Source: Patescibacteria group bacterium (GTDB lineage Bacteria; Patescibacteriota; Minisyncoccia; Minisyncoccales; JAHIOY01). From it: a DNA stretch of 10,514 nucleotides. Below are positions 1 through 4,493 of this stretch, one piece after another. Made by a program: the position numbers and the translations under genes. A model generated the notes under the pieces. That model was not told the DNA's origin and did no database searches. It saw only the letters and a program-made list of their open reading frames with translations. Numbering within the stretch: position 1 is the stretch's first letter; each line of letters opens with the position of its first letter. The stretch is from assembly GCA_018894495.1 (NCBI GenBank), contig JAHIOY010000103.1, positions 1 to 10,514 of the forward strand, given 5' to 3'.

Positions 1-179
1 GCGGTGAAATCGTGCCAAAATCATTGTCAGTCAGGACGCATATTTGTCCTTATTGTAATTTGATAGTCGGCAGGGACGAAAACGCCGCTAAAAACATATT
101 AAAAATTGCTCTGGAACAGGGCTTCGGCGAGGGCAGGACTTCAGTCCACCCTAAGACCCGAGAAGCCACCCGCTTTTAG
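1..179 (+). CDS. tnpB: TnpB (IS200/IS605 OrfB-type) C-terminal fragment
   Basis: The frame is open from base 3 to the TAG at 177-179, and the 5' part lies outside the window. The visible 58 residues contain the end of the TnpB zinc finger (THICPYCN, a C-x2-C pair) and, directly after it, the RuvC-III motif GRDENAAKNIL, with the catalytic Asp of the D-x-N-A-A-x-N-I signature. TnpB is the RNA-guided nuclease of IS200/IS605 elements; the guide RNA covers the 3' end of the gene and the right end of the element. The tail ends in TREATRF with the stop codon inside the right-end hairpin, as is usual for the family. Whether the full gene is intact, and whether a tnpA accompanies it, cannot be seen here. 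Confidence 0.88.
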   Translation, partial: GEIVPKSLSVRTHICPYCNLIVGRDENAAKNILKIALEQGFGEGRTSVHPKTREATRF

Positions 180-195
180 CGGGTTGGTAGTTCAC
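1..195 (+). mobile_element. Right end of an IS200/IS605-family element, with putative guide-RNA scaffold
   Basis: A perfect 7-bp hairpin (ACCCGCT, loop TTT, AGCGGGT; 168-184) overlaps the tnpB stop codon and is followed by GGTAGTTCAC. This is the usual look of IS605-type right ends, which have no terminal inverted repeats but a subterminal hairpin and a cleavage site a few bases beyond it. I place the element end at about 195, after TTCAC. In studied TnpB systems the reRNA/omega RNA uses this region as scaffold and takes its roughly 16-nt guide from the sequence just past the end. Here that would start at 196 and run through the ychF start codon. The exact boundary is uncertain by a few bases. 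Confidence 0.75.
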
Positions 196-199
196 TCTT

Positions 200-1279
200 A
201 TGTTATCCGTAGGCATTGTCGGCCTGCCAAACGTGGGAAAGTCCACTTTGTTTAAAGCCCTGACAAAAAAACAAGTTAATATCGCCAATTACCCTTTCTG
301 CACGGTTGACCCCAATGTCGGGGTGGTTAAGGTGCCCGATGAACGACCGGAAAAATTGGCGGCAATGTCTCGTTCGGCAAAAATTGTGCCGACCATTATT
401 GAGTTTGTTGACATTGCCGGATTGGTAAAAGGAGCGAATAAAGGCGAGGGATTGGGAAATCAGTTTTTGGCAAAAATAAGGGAAGCGGACGCCATTGCCC
501 AAGTGGTCAGGGTTTTCGAAGACAAAGAAATTTTGCATATTGATAAAAATATAGACCCAAAAAGAGACATTGAAATTATAAATTTGGAACTGATAATGAA
601 GGATTTAGAAACGCTCGGCAAAAGAATTGAGAAAGTTGCCGGCGAAGCAAAATCCGGCAATAAAGAGAAAAGAAAAGAGTTTGAGGTTTTAGAAAAAATT
701 AAAACTCATTTAGACAACGGCAAACTTTTAAACCAGATTAATTTTGATGAATACGAAACAAAAACCATAAGAGGGCTGGGATTATTGACCGCTAAACCGA
801 TGCTCTTTGTTTTTAACGATAAAATAGAAAATAAAAAAAGCGCCAAGGACTTAGGCGAAATTTTAAAGTGTCTGAACCTTAATGTTCCTTTTGTCCAAAT
901 TGATATGAAATTAGAAGCGGATTTAGGAGAACTTGGCGACGAAGAAAAGAAAAACTATAAAAACGACTTAAACATCACCGAAGACGGAGTAGATGACCTT
1001 ATAAAGTCCTCTTATAAATTGCTCAATCTTATAACTTTTCTGACCACCGGCGCCGACGAAACCCGCGCCTGGACCGTCAAAGAAAGGACCAAAGCGCCCC
1101 AAGCCGCCGGAGTAATCCACACCGACTTTGAAAAAGGGTTTATTAAAGCCGAGGTTATTAATTGGCAGAACTTGCTTGAAGCGGGAAGCTGGGCCAAGGC
1201 AGCTGAAAAGGGTCTACTTCGCGCAGAGGGAAAAGATTACATTATCAAAGACGGCGACGTCATTGAATTCAAAATCTAA
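200..1279 (+). CDS. ychF: YchF / Obg-family ribosome-associated ATPase
   Basis: The 359 residues match the usual YchF length (about 363). YchF is a cytosolic P-loop NTPase of the TRAFAC class that binds ribosomes, prefers ATP and is linked to translation and stress responses. Visible features: Walker A/G1 GLPNVGKST (residues 8-16), the G3 region FVDIAGLVKGANKGEGLGNQF (about 69-89) with the family's hydrophobic residue in place of the catalytic Gln, a central coiled-coil insertion (about 120-180), and a C-terminal TGS-like domain (about 270-359) ending in GKDYIIKDGDVIEFKI. The G4 region reads FVFNDKIEN, somewhat unlike the usual N-V-x-E. The start fits the family N-terminus exactly. No Shine-Dalgarno sequence precedes it: the 20 bases upstream belong to the IS605 right end, so the native leader has been displaced. 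Confidence 0.95.
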   Translation: MLSVGIVGLPNVGKSTLFKALTKKQVNIANYPFCTVDPNVGVVKVPDERPEKLAAMSRSAKIVPTIIEFVDIAGLVKGANKGEGLGNQFLAKIREADAIAQVVRVFEDKEILHIDKNIDPKRDIEIINLELIMKDLETLGKRIEKVAGEAKSGNKEKRKEFEVLEKIKTHLDNGKLLNQINFDEYETKTIRGLGLLTAKPMLFVFNDKIENKKSAKDLGEILKCLNLNVPFVQIDMKLEADLGELGDEEKKNYKNDLNITEDGVDDLIKSSYKLLNLITFLTTGADETRAWTVKERTKAPQAAGVIHTDFEKGFIKAEVINWQNLLEAGSWAKAAEKGLLRAEGKDYIIKDGDVIEFKI

Positions 1280-1294
1280 TCTACTAATTTCGTT

Positions 1295-1337
1295 AAAAAT
1301 CAAAAGATTGATTTTTAGACTGCGTTGAAAATCAATC
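1295..1337. terminator. Paired AT-rich hairpins between convergent ychF and csp
   Basis: AAAAATCAA (1295-1303) and TTGATTTTT (1308-1316) form a perfect 9-bp stem. The same central arm, read as GATTGATTTT (1306-1315), can instead pair perfectly with AAAATCAATC (1328-1337). The two hairpins are mutually exclusive. They lie between the ychF stop and the csp stop and may act as a weak bidirectional terminator: the T run on the + strand ends the first stem, and an A-rich arm serves the - strand. The stems are low in GC, so this is tentative. Confidence 0.45.
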
Positions 1338-1338
1338 C

Positions 1339-1536
1339 TTAAGCGCGGGCTACGTTTGTCGCATGGGGTCCTTTTGGAGAATCAGTTTTTTCAAAAGACA
1401 CCCTATCGCCCTCTTTTAACTCTTCGTAGGTTACCCCCTTCAATTCATTCTTGTGAAAAAACAAATCTTTTTCTTCGCCATCAACAGTAATAAATCCGAA
1501 TCCTCTATCTGTAAGTCTTTTTATTGTTCCTTCCAT
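1339..1536 (-). CDS. csp: Cold-shock domain protein (CspA family)
   Basis: This is a 65-residue single-domain OB-fold protein of standard Csp length. It binds single-stranded RNA or DNA and acts as an RNA chaperone in the cytosol. Both nucleic-acid motifs are visible: RNP1 as RGFGFITV (about residues 11-18) and RNP2 as DLFFHKNEL (about 24-32, in place of the usual VFVHFSAI). The ending GPHATNVARA is typical. The gene converges on ychF and is transcribed from its own promoter about 100 bp upstream, which gives a long leader like those of temperature-regulated csp mRNAs. No clear Shine-Dalgarno precedes the ATG at 1536. The gene cannot be assigned to a specific paralogue (CspA, CspC and so on). 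Confidence 0.93.
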   Translation of the reverse strand: MEGTIKRLTDRGFGFITVDGEEKDLFFHKNELKGVTYEELKEGDRVSFEKTDSPKGPHATNVARA

Positions 1537-1643
1537 AATATAATTAAGTACAGGTTAATTAATTTTTTAAGGTTTTACCCTAAAGTTTAGTTCCCCAGAT
1601 AAGCTCGACTAAATTCTTATCAGGCAACTATCTTACGTAAACA

Positions 1644-1672
1644 ATGCTAACATTTAAAAATCAATCAGTCAA
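1644..1672 (-). promoter_or_regulatory. Sigma-70 promoter of the cold-shock gene
   Basis: Read on the - strand: -35 TTGACT (1667-1672), 17-bp spacer, -10 TAGCAT (1644-1649), with TG one base before the -10 (extended -10). Transcription would start near 1637, leaving a leader of about 100 nt before the csp ATG at 1536. The leader contains a possible GATAAG...CTTATC stem (about 1597-1620) and an A/T-rich stretch next to the start codon. Confidence 0.6.
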
Positions 1673-1850
1673 CCCCCGTGGTAGATTTTGGACTAATTAA
1701 AATTAAATTTGGTCCCGTAGCTACGGAACCAGTCCAAAATTCACTACGGGGTCAACCTAAAGAAATTAAGGTTTGAGATTCTGATCCGCATCGTGGACAA
1801 TGCCGCAGGTCCTGAGTAGAAGCGAAGGATTAGAACCATTATACAACGAC
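1655..1850 (-). ncRNA. Candidate structured small RNA upstream of csp
   Basis: The 465-bp gap between csp and the gene at 2002 contains no convincing ORF on either strand. It does hold a near-consensus - strand promoter (1857-1885) followed by stacked potential helices. In order of transcription these are: GGTTCTAATCC pairing imperfectly with GGATCAGAATC (about 1836 and 1784); an inner GCAT/ATGC hairpin; an AACCT...AGGTT hairpin (about 1752-1772); and a 21-bp imperfect stem (1674-1751) capped by a second hairpin. After the last stem the transcript reads into GATTGATTTTT, which could terminate it. I compared the region by eye with 4.5S, 6S, tmRNA and RNase P hallmarks and found none. The RNA's existence is inferred; the promoter and helices are seen directly. 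Confidence 0.45.
1674..1751. repeat. Long cruciform-like inverted repeat
   Basis: The arms at 1674-1694 and 1731-1751 (CCCCGTGGTAGATTTTGGACT in the left arm) pair over 21 positions with one G-U pair and one mismatch. Inside, GGTCCCGTAG (1711-1720) and CTACGGAACC (1721-1730) form a second hairpin with a single mismatch. GTCAAC flanks both outer ends in the same orientation. It could be the terminal stem of the candidate RNA, or a small palindromic mobile element. Confidence 0.7.
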
Positions 1851-1856
1851 AAAACA

Positions 1857-1885
1857 AGTATATTTATATCCCGGATTTAAGTCAA
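1857..1885 (-). promoter_or_regulatory. Near-consensus sigma-70 promoter for the candidate RNA
   Basis: On the - strand: TTGACT (1880-1885), exactly 17 bp, TATACT (1857-1862). Transcription would begin near 1850 and run towards csp. A second -10-like TATAAT lies at 1838-1843 on the same strand without a good -35. No ORF begins downstream, so the promoter serves either a non-coding RNA or a very long csp leader. Confidence 0.6.
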
Positions 1886-1981
1886 CGAACCTAATAATAG
1901 ATTAGCAGATTTTACCCTACCCTGCTACTCACTATATCTTTACTTCTTGGAGTTTTCCACAGGGTATAGTAAAAATGATTA

Positions 1982-1990
1982 TGTTATACT
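1982..1990 (+). promoter_or_regulatory. Extended -10 promoter of the 2002 gene (near-leaderless)
   Basis: TG-T-TATACT (1982-1990) is an extended -10 with no recognisable -35. Only 11 bases separate it from the ATG at 2002, so the mRNA would start about 3-6 nt before the start codon. The promoter lies in a near-repeat: TATAGTAAAAATGATTATG (1965-1983) is followed by TATACTAAAAATAGACTATG (1985-2004). Confidence 0.5.
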
Positions 1991-2001
1991 AAAAATAGAC
2001 T

Positions 2002-2520
2002 ATGGAAACCTACTTTTTGCCAGCTCTAATAACTGCTTTAATTACGCTGCTTTTTTTGTTTATTCGGAATGGGTTTAATACTCTAACTAAAACAGACGAA
2101 AGATTGGAAGGTAAAGTTGATAAGATTAGCGATAAAATTGATGAGACAAGAGGTGCGGTTATAGAAATACAGGATGGATTTAGGACCCTCGGTTATCCTA
2201 TGCAGAGGATATTAAAAACCACAAGCCCAGTAACGCTTACTGATTATGGCAAGAAACTTGTAGCAGAGAGTGGATTTAATAAAATTTTTGATGATAATAG
2301 AGAAACAATCATTGGTTGGATCAAGGAGCTAAATCCCACAAATCAATATGACGCTCAAGAATTTTCCAGAAAGGCACTTTTAGACCGCAAGGATGATACA
2401 CTCTTTGAGCCGCTTAAAAATTATGCTTTTCAACACGGCGAAACCTCATTGGAGCAAATACTCCGAGCTGGAAGTATCGTTTTAAGGGACGAGGCAATAA
2501 AAGAACTAAATCTTAAATAA
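2002..2520 (+). CDS. Membrane-anchored hypothetical protein
   Basis: This 172-residue protein is not assigned to a named family. An N-terminal hydrophobic segment (about residues 5-21, LPALITALITLLFLFI) is followed by a positively charged RNGFN junction, so a single membrane anchor with the rest in the cytosol is likely. Residues about 28-58 (KTDERLEGKVDKISDKIDETRGAVIEIQ) have heptad spacing and probably form a coiled coil. The C-terminal part (about 70-172) begins with a segment resembling SPVTLTDYGKKL and ends with ILRAGSIVLRDEAIKELNLK; it looks like a small helical domain. There is no Shine-Dalgarno sequence, and the promoter sits immediately upstream, which points to leaderless translation. 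A bidirectional terminator follows the stop. Confidence 0.8.
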   Translation: METYFLPALITALITLLFLFIRNGFNTLTKTDERLEGKVDKISDKIDETRGAVIEIQDGFRTLGYPMQRILKTTSPVTLTDYGKKLVAESGFNKIFDDNRETIIGWIKELNPTNQYDAQEFSRKALLDRKDDTLFEPLKNYAFQHGETSLEQILRAGSIVLRDEAIKELNLK

Positions 2521-2543
2521 GAAACTAAAGAAACCATATTTGG

Positions 2544-2578
2544 AAACAAAAAACTCCCGTGCTGGAAACTTTTTGTTT
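2544..2578. terminator. Bidirectional terminator between convergent genes
   Basis: AAACAAAAA (2544-2552) and TTTTTGTTT (2570-2578) form a perfect 9-bp stem around a 17-nt loop, with T runs leaving the stem on both strands. It lies between the stop of the + gene at 2520 and the stop of the - gene at 2578. The stem itself is AT-rich, so efficiency is unclear. Confidence 0.55.
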
Positions 2579-2775
2579 TATTTCTCAAATAATATTTTCT
2601 GCTGTTTCTCTTGCTCTTTAAGGTCTGCCTCAATAATTTTAATCCACAATTCTTTTGCTTTGGGGTTGCCTTTGAGCATTTCGTTATAAATCTCGGTCTC
2701 GTTGCCGTATATTTTAAATAATCTTTGTTCAAGTTCGGTTTTTAATTCCTCTTTAATAATCGGGTAGTGCTTCAT
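2578..2775 (-). CDS. Small hypothetical protein, 65 residues
   Basis: The product is a charged, probably all-helical small protein (KEELKTELEQRLFKIYGNE..., then KELWIKIIEADLKEQEKQQK). It has no membrane segment and no motif that I recognise. The ATG at 2775 is preceded by GGGAT, a weak ribosome-site candidate. Its frame stays open upstream, so a non-ATG start cannot be excluded. It is convergent with the 2002-2520 gene, and its start codon coincides almost exactly with the point where recombinase homology begins on the other strand. It may therefore belong to the DNA that replaced the front of the recombinase. It could also be a chance ORF. Confidence 0.45.
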   Translation of the reverse strand: MKHYPIIKEELKTELEQRLFKIYGNETEIYNEMLKGNPKAKELWIKIIEADLKEQEKQQKILFEK

Positions 2776-3808
2776 TACTAAATCCCATCCGAAAGAGTCA
2801 GAAGAAATAAAATCAATTTTTGAAAAATATCTTGAAACAAAGTCTCTTTTTGCTGTTTATAATTTTTTGAAAGAAAAAGGAATTAAAAACAGAGGTGGCA
2901 AAAATTTCTCTAAAACAAACATTGCTCATATATTAAGGAATGTTGTTTATATCGGGAAAATAAAACATATTAACGAAATTTATCAAGGTATCCACGAGCC
3001 GATAATTTCAGAGGAAATTTTTAGCCTGGCCCAAAAAATTCATAAAGAAAAACTGAAAAATTTTAGAGTGTACAAAAACTTTCTTTTCGGCGGATTGATA
3101 AATTGTGAAGAATGCGGCTCAAAAATGACCTCTTGTTTTACCAACAAAAGAGATAATGGAAAATTGAAAAGATATTATTACTACCGCTGTACTTCTACTT
3201 TTCAACAAGATTGGCAATCCTGCTCGGTAAAACAAGTTTCCGCCGAAAGATTGGAAAATTTTGTGCTGGAAAATTTAGAGTGGATTTCCCTTGATAAAAA
3301 CTACCTTGAAAACCTTATTTTTAGGTTAAACCATAGTTCGAATCCTGAATTAAAAAATTCAGAAATCCCCCACCGGAGTGGATACGAACTAACTGAGTTA
3401 TGCTCTAAATTTTCCCCGGAAACTATCTCCTTGGCTCTAAAATTTTTCCTTTCCACCCTATCCCAGAAAAAGGGAATTGAGAAAAATCTTTGGGCTAAAA
3501 AATTCATTGAGAAAATCCTTTATTCCAAAGAATATATAAAATTTTCCCTGTTTTACAGGGAAAATTGGGAAAATCTGGCGGCCGAAAATAGCCCCGCCCG
3601 GCGAGAGCCGGGCGGGGCGTCGGCGCGAAGCGCCGACTGGGAAGATCTAATTTTCTCTAAAAATAGTCAGTTCGTATCGTATTCTATGGCTCCGGTGGTA
3701 GGATTCGAACCTACAACCTTCTCCTTACACTTTACCCTAAAATTACTTTTAGGAGTGGACTATATCTTCGCCATATCGTTTATACGATTTAGGCGTCTCG
3801 GTATCTAG
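2768..3808 (+). pseudogene. Large serine recombinase remnant lacking its catalytic domain
   Basis: The frame opens after a TAG at 2765. Recombinase-like sequence is readable from about 2783 (SHPKESEEIKSIFEKYLE), upstream of any good start codon; the TTG at 2867 is unlikely to be a real start. Visible parts: the rear of the recombinase DNA-binding domain (KNFSKTNIAHILRN, then VVYIGKIKH), and a zinc-ribbon module with Cys pairs at INCEECGSK and around YRCTSTFQQDWQSC, followed by a helical tail. The N-terminal resolvase fold with the serine nucleophile (about 150 residues) is absent, so the protein could not cut DNA. At the 3' end the frame passes through three perfect hairpins, reads antisense through the 3' half of tRNA-Asn (giving PVVGFEPTTF) and stops inside the intron. 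The native stop is therefore lost or was formed by the tRNA junction. It looks like the relic of an element integrated next to the tRNA. Confidence 0.85.
3540..3637. repeat. Three consecutive perfect hairpins before the tRNA
   Basis: The first hairpin is an 11-bp stem (3540-3550 with 3556-3566, TTTTCCCTG and its complement, loop TTTTA). The second is a 12-bp all-GC stem, GCCCCGCCCGGC with loop GAGA (3591-3618). The third is an 8-bp stem, GTCGGCGC with loop GAA (3619-3637). The last two are almost pure G/C in an otherwise AT-rich window. Read on the - strand they follow the tRNA-Asn 3' end and are followed by TATTTT, so they could terminate its transcript; on the + strand they lie within the recombinase frame. 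Confidence 0.75.
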
Positions 3809-3977
3809 TCTCTACGGCGCCCTCGCTCTTTCTACGAAAGGGCGGGGTTCCCACGGTATTACCCTATTTGAATTTTGAATAGGGTTTCACCGTTATCCCG
3901 AAATTTTTCATCCCAAGATTTCTCTTGAAAGCTGCCTTATTTGACAGGGAGCCGCTCTACCATTGAGCTACACCGGA
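3687..3977 (-). tRNA. tRNA-Asn(GUU) interrupted by a group I intron
   Basis: Exon 1 (3977-3944) has acceptor TCCGGTG, D arm GCTC-AATGGTA-GAGC and anticodon arm GCTCC-CTGT. Exon 2 (3727-3687) gives TAA-GGAGA, variable AGGTT, T arm GTAGG-TTCGAAT-CCTAC, acceptor CACCGGA, discriminator G and encoded CCA. Joined, they form a 75-nt tRNA with the loop CTGTTAA, anticodon GUU. The Asn-type TCC...GGA-GCCA ends and G73 fit E. coli tRNA-Asn. The anticodon stem has one G27-A43 mismatch. If the intron is overlooked, the loop reads CTGTCAA and mimics an Asp (GUC) anticodon. The gene is on the same strand as dnaG-rpoD. Confidence 0.9.
3728..3943 (-). ncRNA. Group I intron (IC3-like) in the tRNA-Asn anticodon loop
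   Basis: This is a 216-nt intron without an ORF. P1: exon CUGU plus intron C pairs with GGCAG, placing the required U-G wobble exactly at the 5' splice site. P2: CAAGA-GAAA-TCTTG. A 7-bp stem CCCTATT/AATAGGG follows. The R segment GTAGAGACTAGATACC (3800-3815) and S segment AAGATATAGTCC (3757-3768) form P7 (GACTA with TAGTC). P8: GCC...GGC with ATCG/CGAT. P9: CCTAAAA/TTTTAGG (3736-3753). The last intron base is G (3728), as required. R and S closely resemble those of the Azoarcus tRNA-Ile intron, a known self-splicing IC3 member. Insertion is between tRNA positions 35 and 36, inside the anticodon. Confidence 0.92.
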
Positions 3978-3998
3978 ATAAATAATTGAAAATTTAAA

Positions 3999-4026
3999 AT
4001 TGTAAAATTAAAATTTATTAGATCAA
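3999..4026 (-). promoter_or_regulatory. Likely promoter of tRNA-Asn
   Basis: On the - strand: TTGATC (4021-4026), 16-bp spacer, TACAAT (3999-4004), 21 bp before the tRNA 5' end. The region is very AT-rich, so chance matches are likely. The rest of 3978-4054 holds only A/T repeats. Confidence 0.4.
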
Positions 4027-4035
4027 TCCCCTAAT

Positions 4036-4075
4036 CAATTTACAATTTGAAATTTTAAATTTTAAATTTTAAACT
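4036..4075. repeat. A/T heptad repeat block, downstream copy flanking the four-helix-bundle gene
   Basis: This block contains CAATTTACAATTTGAAATTT (4036-4055), identical to 4463-4482, followed by AAATTTT-type units. It overlaps the stop codon and last codons of the four-helix-bundle gene, so the protein's C-terminal SLKFKI is encoded by the repeat. Confidence 0.7.
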
Positions 4076-4441
4076 TTTACTAGTTGTTATTATAATGCGA
4101 CCAAAAATATTTGCAAGTTCTTTTCCTTCTTTGGTAAGAGCGATTAATTCTTCTAAATCTTCTTTTTTTGTTAGAAATTTAATTGAACTTATAATATCTA
4201 ACCAGAAAATGACTTCTTTACACTCTTTTAACACTACGCCAATAATACTAACAAATTCTTTCCGAGATCTAGCAGCTTGCGCCTCAGTCAAGTTTGCACC
4301 AGTTGAGCAAGCCGCATCAATTAATTGGCCGCTTATTCTATATGCTGCTATACTTTTCGGAAACTTATTTACTAAACTAATGATTCTAATTATAAATTTT
4401 TTTACTCTCTCTATAAGTTCTTTAGTTTTTACGTTCGGCAT
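4055..4441 (-). CDS. Four-helix-bundle protein (23S rRNA intervening-sequence / S23 family)
   Basis: The 128 residues are of typical length for the family (about 115-130). The signature region is present: YRISGQLIDAACSTGANLTEA, then RSRKEFVSIIGVVLKECKEVIFWLDII (about residues 34-85). Homologues occur as small helical bundles encoded in 23S rRNA insertions or as stand-alone genes; their role is not settled, and a related protein (Avd) assists diversity-generating retroelements. No reverse transcriptase or template repeat is visible here. The gene follows rpoD by 52 bp on the same strand and sits between matching 20-bp direct repeats, which suggests it arrived as a small cassette. No Shine-Dalgarno sequence is seen. 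Confidence 0.87.
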   Translation of the reverse strand: MPNVKTKELIERVKKFIIRIISLVNKFPKSIAAYRISGQLIDAACSTGANLTEAQAARSRKEFVSIIGVVLKECKEVIFWLDIISSIKFLTKKEDLEELIALTKEGKELANIFGRIIITTSKSLKFKI

Positions 4442-4450
4442 AAATTCACA

Positions 4451-4493
4451 AATTACAATTTACAATTTACAATTTGAAATTTGAAATTTTAAA
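4451..4493. repeat. A/T heptad repeat block, upstream copy flanking the four-helix-bundle gene
   Basis: This block consists of tandem ACAATTT units (about 4455-4475) that change into GAAATTT units. It includes the 20-bp sequence at 4463-4482 shared exactly with 4036-4055. The block ends directly at the rpoD stop codon (4494-4496). Confidence 0.7.

Noticed and set aside
1750..1850. SRP (4.5S) RNA, tmRNA or a tRNA T arm (CAGGTCCTGAG...GAAGC; GGTTCTAATCC)
   Set aside because: The SRP-like piece lacks the GGAAGG-AGCAG side and its pairing. The T-arm-like piece has no matching stem, acceptor or CCA. No tmRNA ends are present.
1740..1900. Short readable peptides in the csp upstream region (for example LRHCPRCGSESQTL, - strand)
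   Set aside because: There is no start codon and stops lie close on both sides. The base composition and pairing suggest structured RNA or an element end, not a gene.
2867..3808. A complete 313-residue recombinase starting at TTG 2867
   Set aside because: Recombinase-like sequence continues upstream of that TTG to about 2783, the catalytic domain is missing, and the C-terminus is an antisense reading of a tRNA.
3910..3977. A tRNA-Asp (anticodon GUC) read directly from CTGTCAA
   Set aside because: The bases CAA belong to the start of the intron. No 3' half follows directly, and the joined exons give a proper tRNA-Asn with CTGTTAA.
4095..4484. A + strand ORF of 129 residues over the four-helix-bundle gene
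   Set aside because: It is a shadow of the - strand gene, which has clear family signatures.
4036..4493. A diversity-generating retroelement accessory (Avd) locus
   Set aside because: The small protein is of the related fold, but no reverse transcriptase, template repeat or variable repeat is visible.
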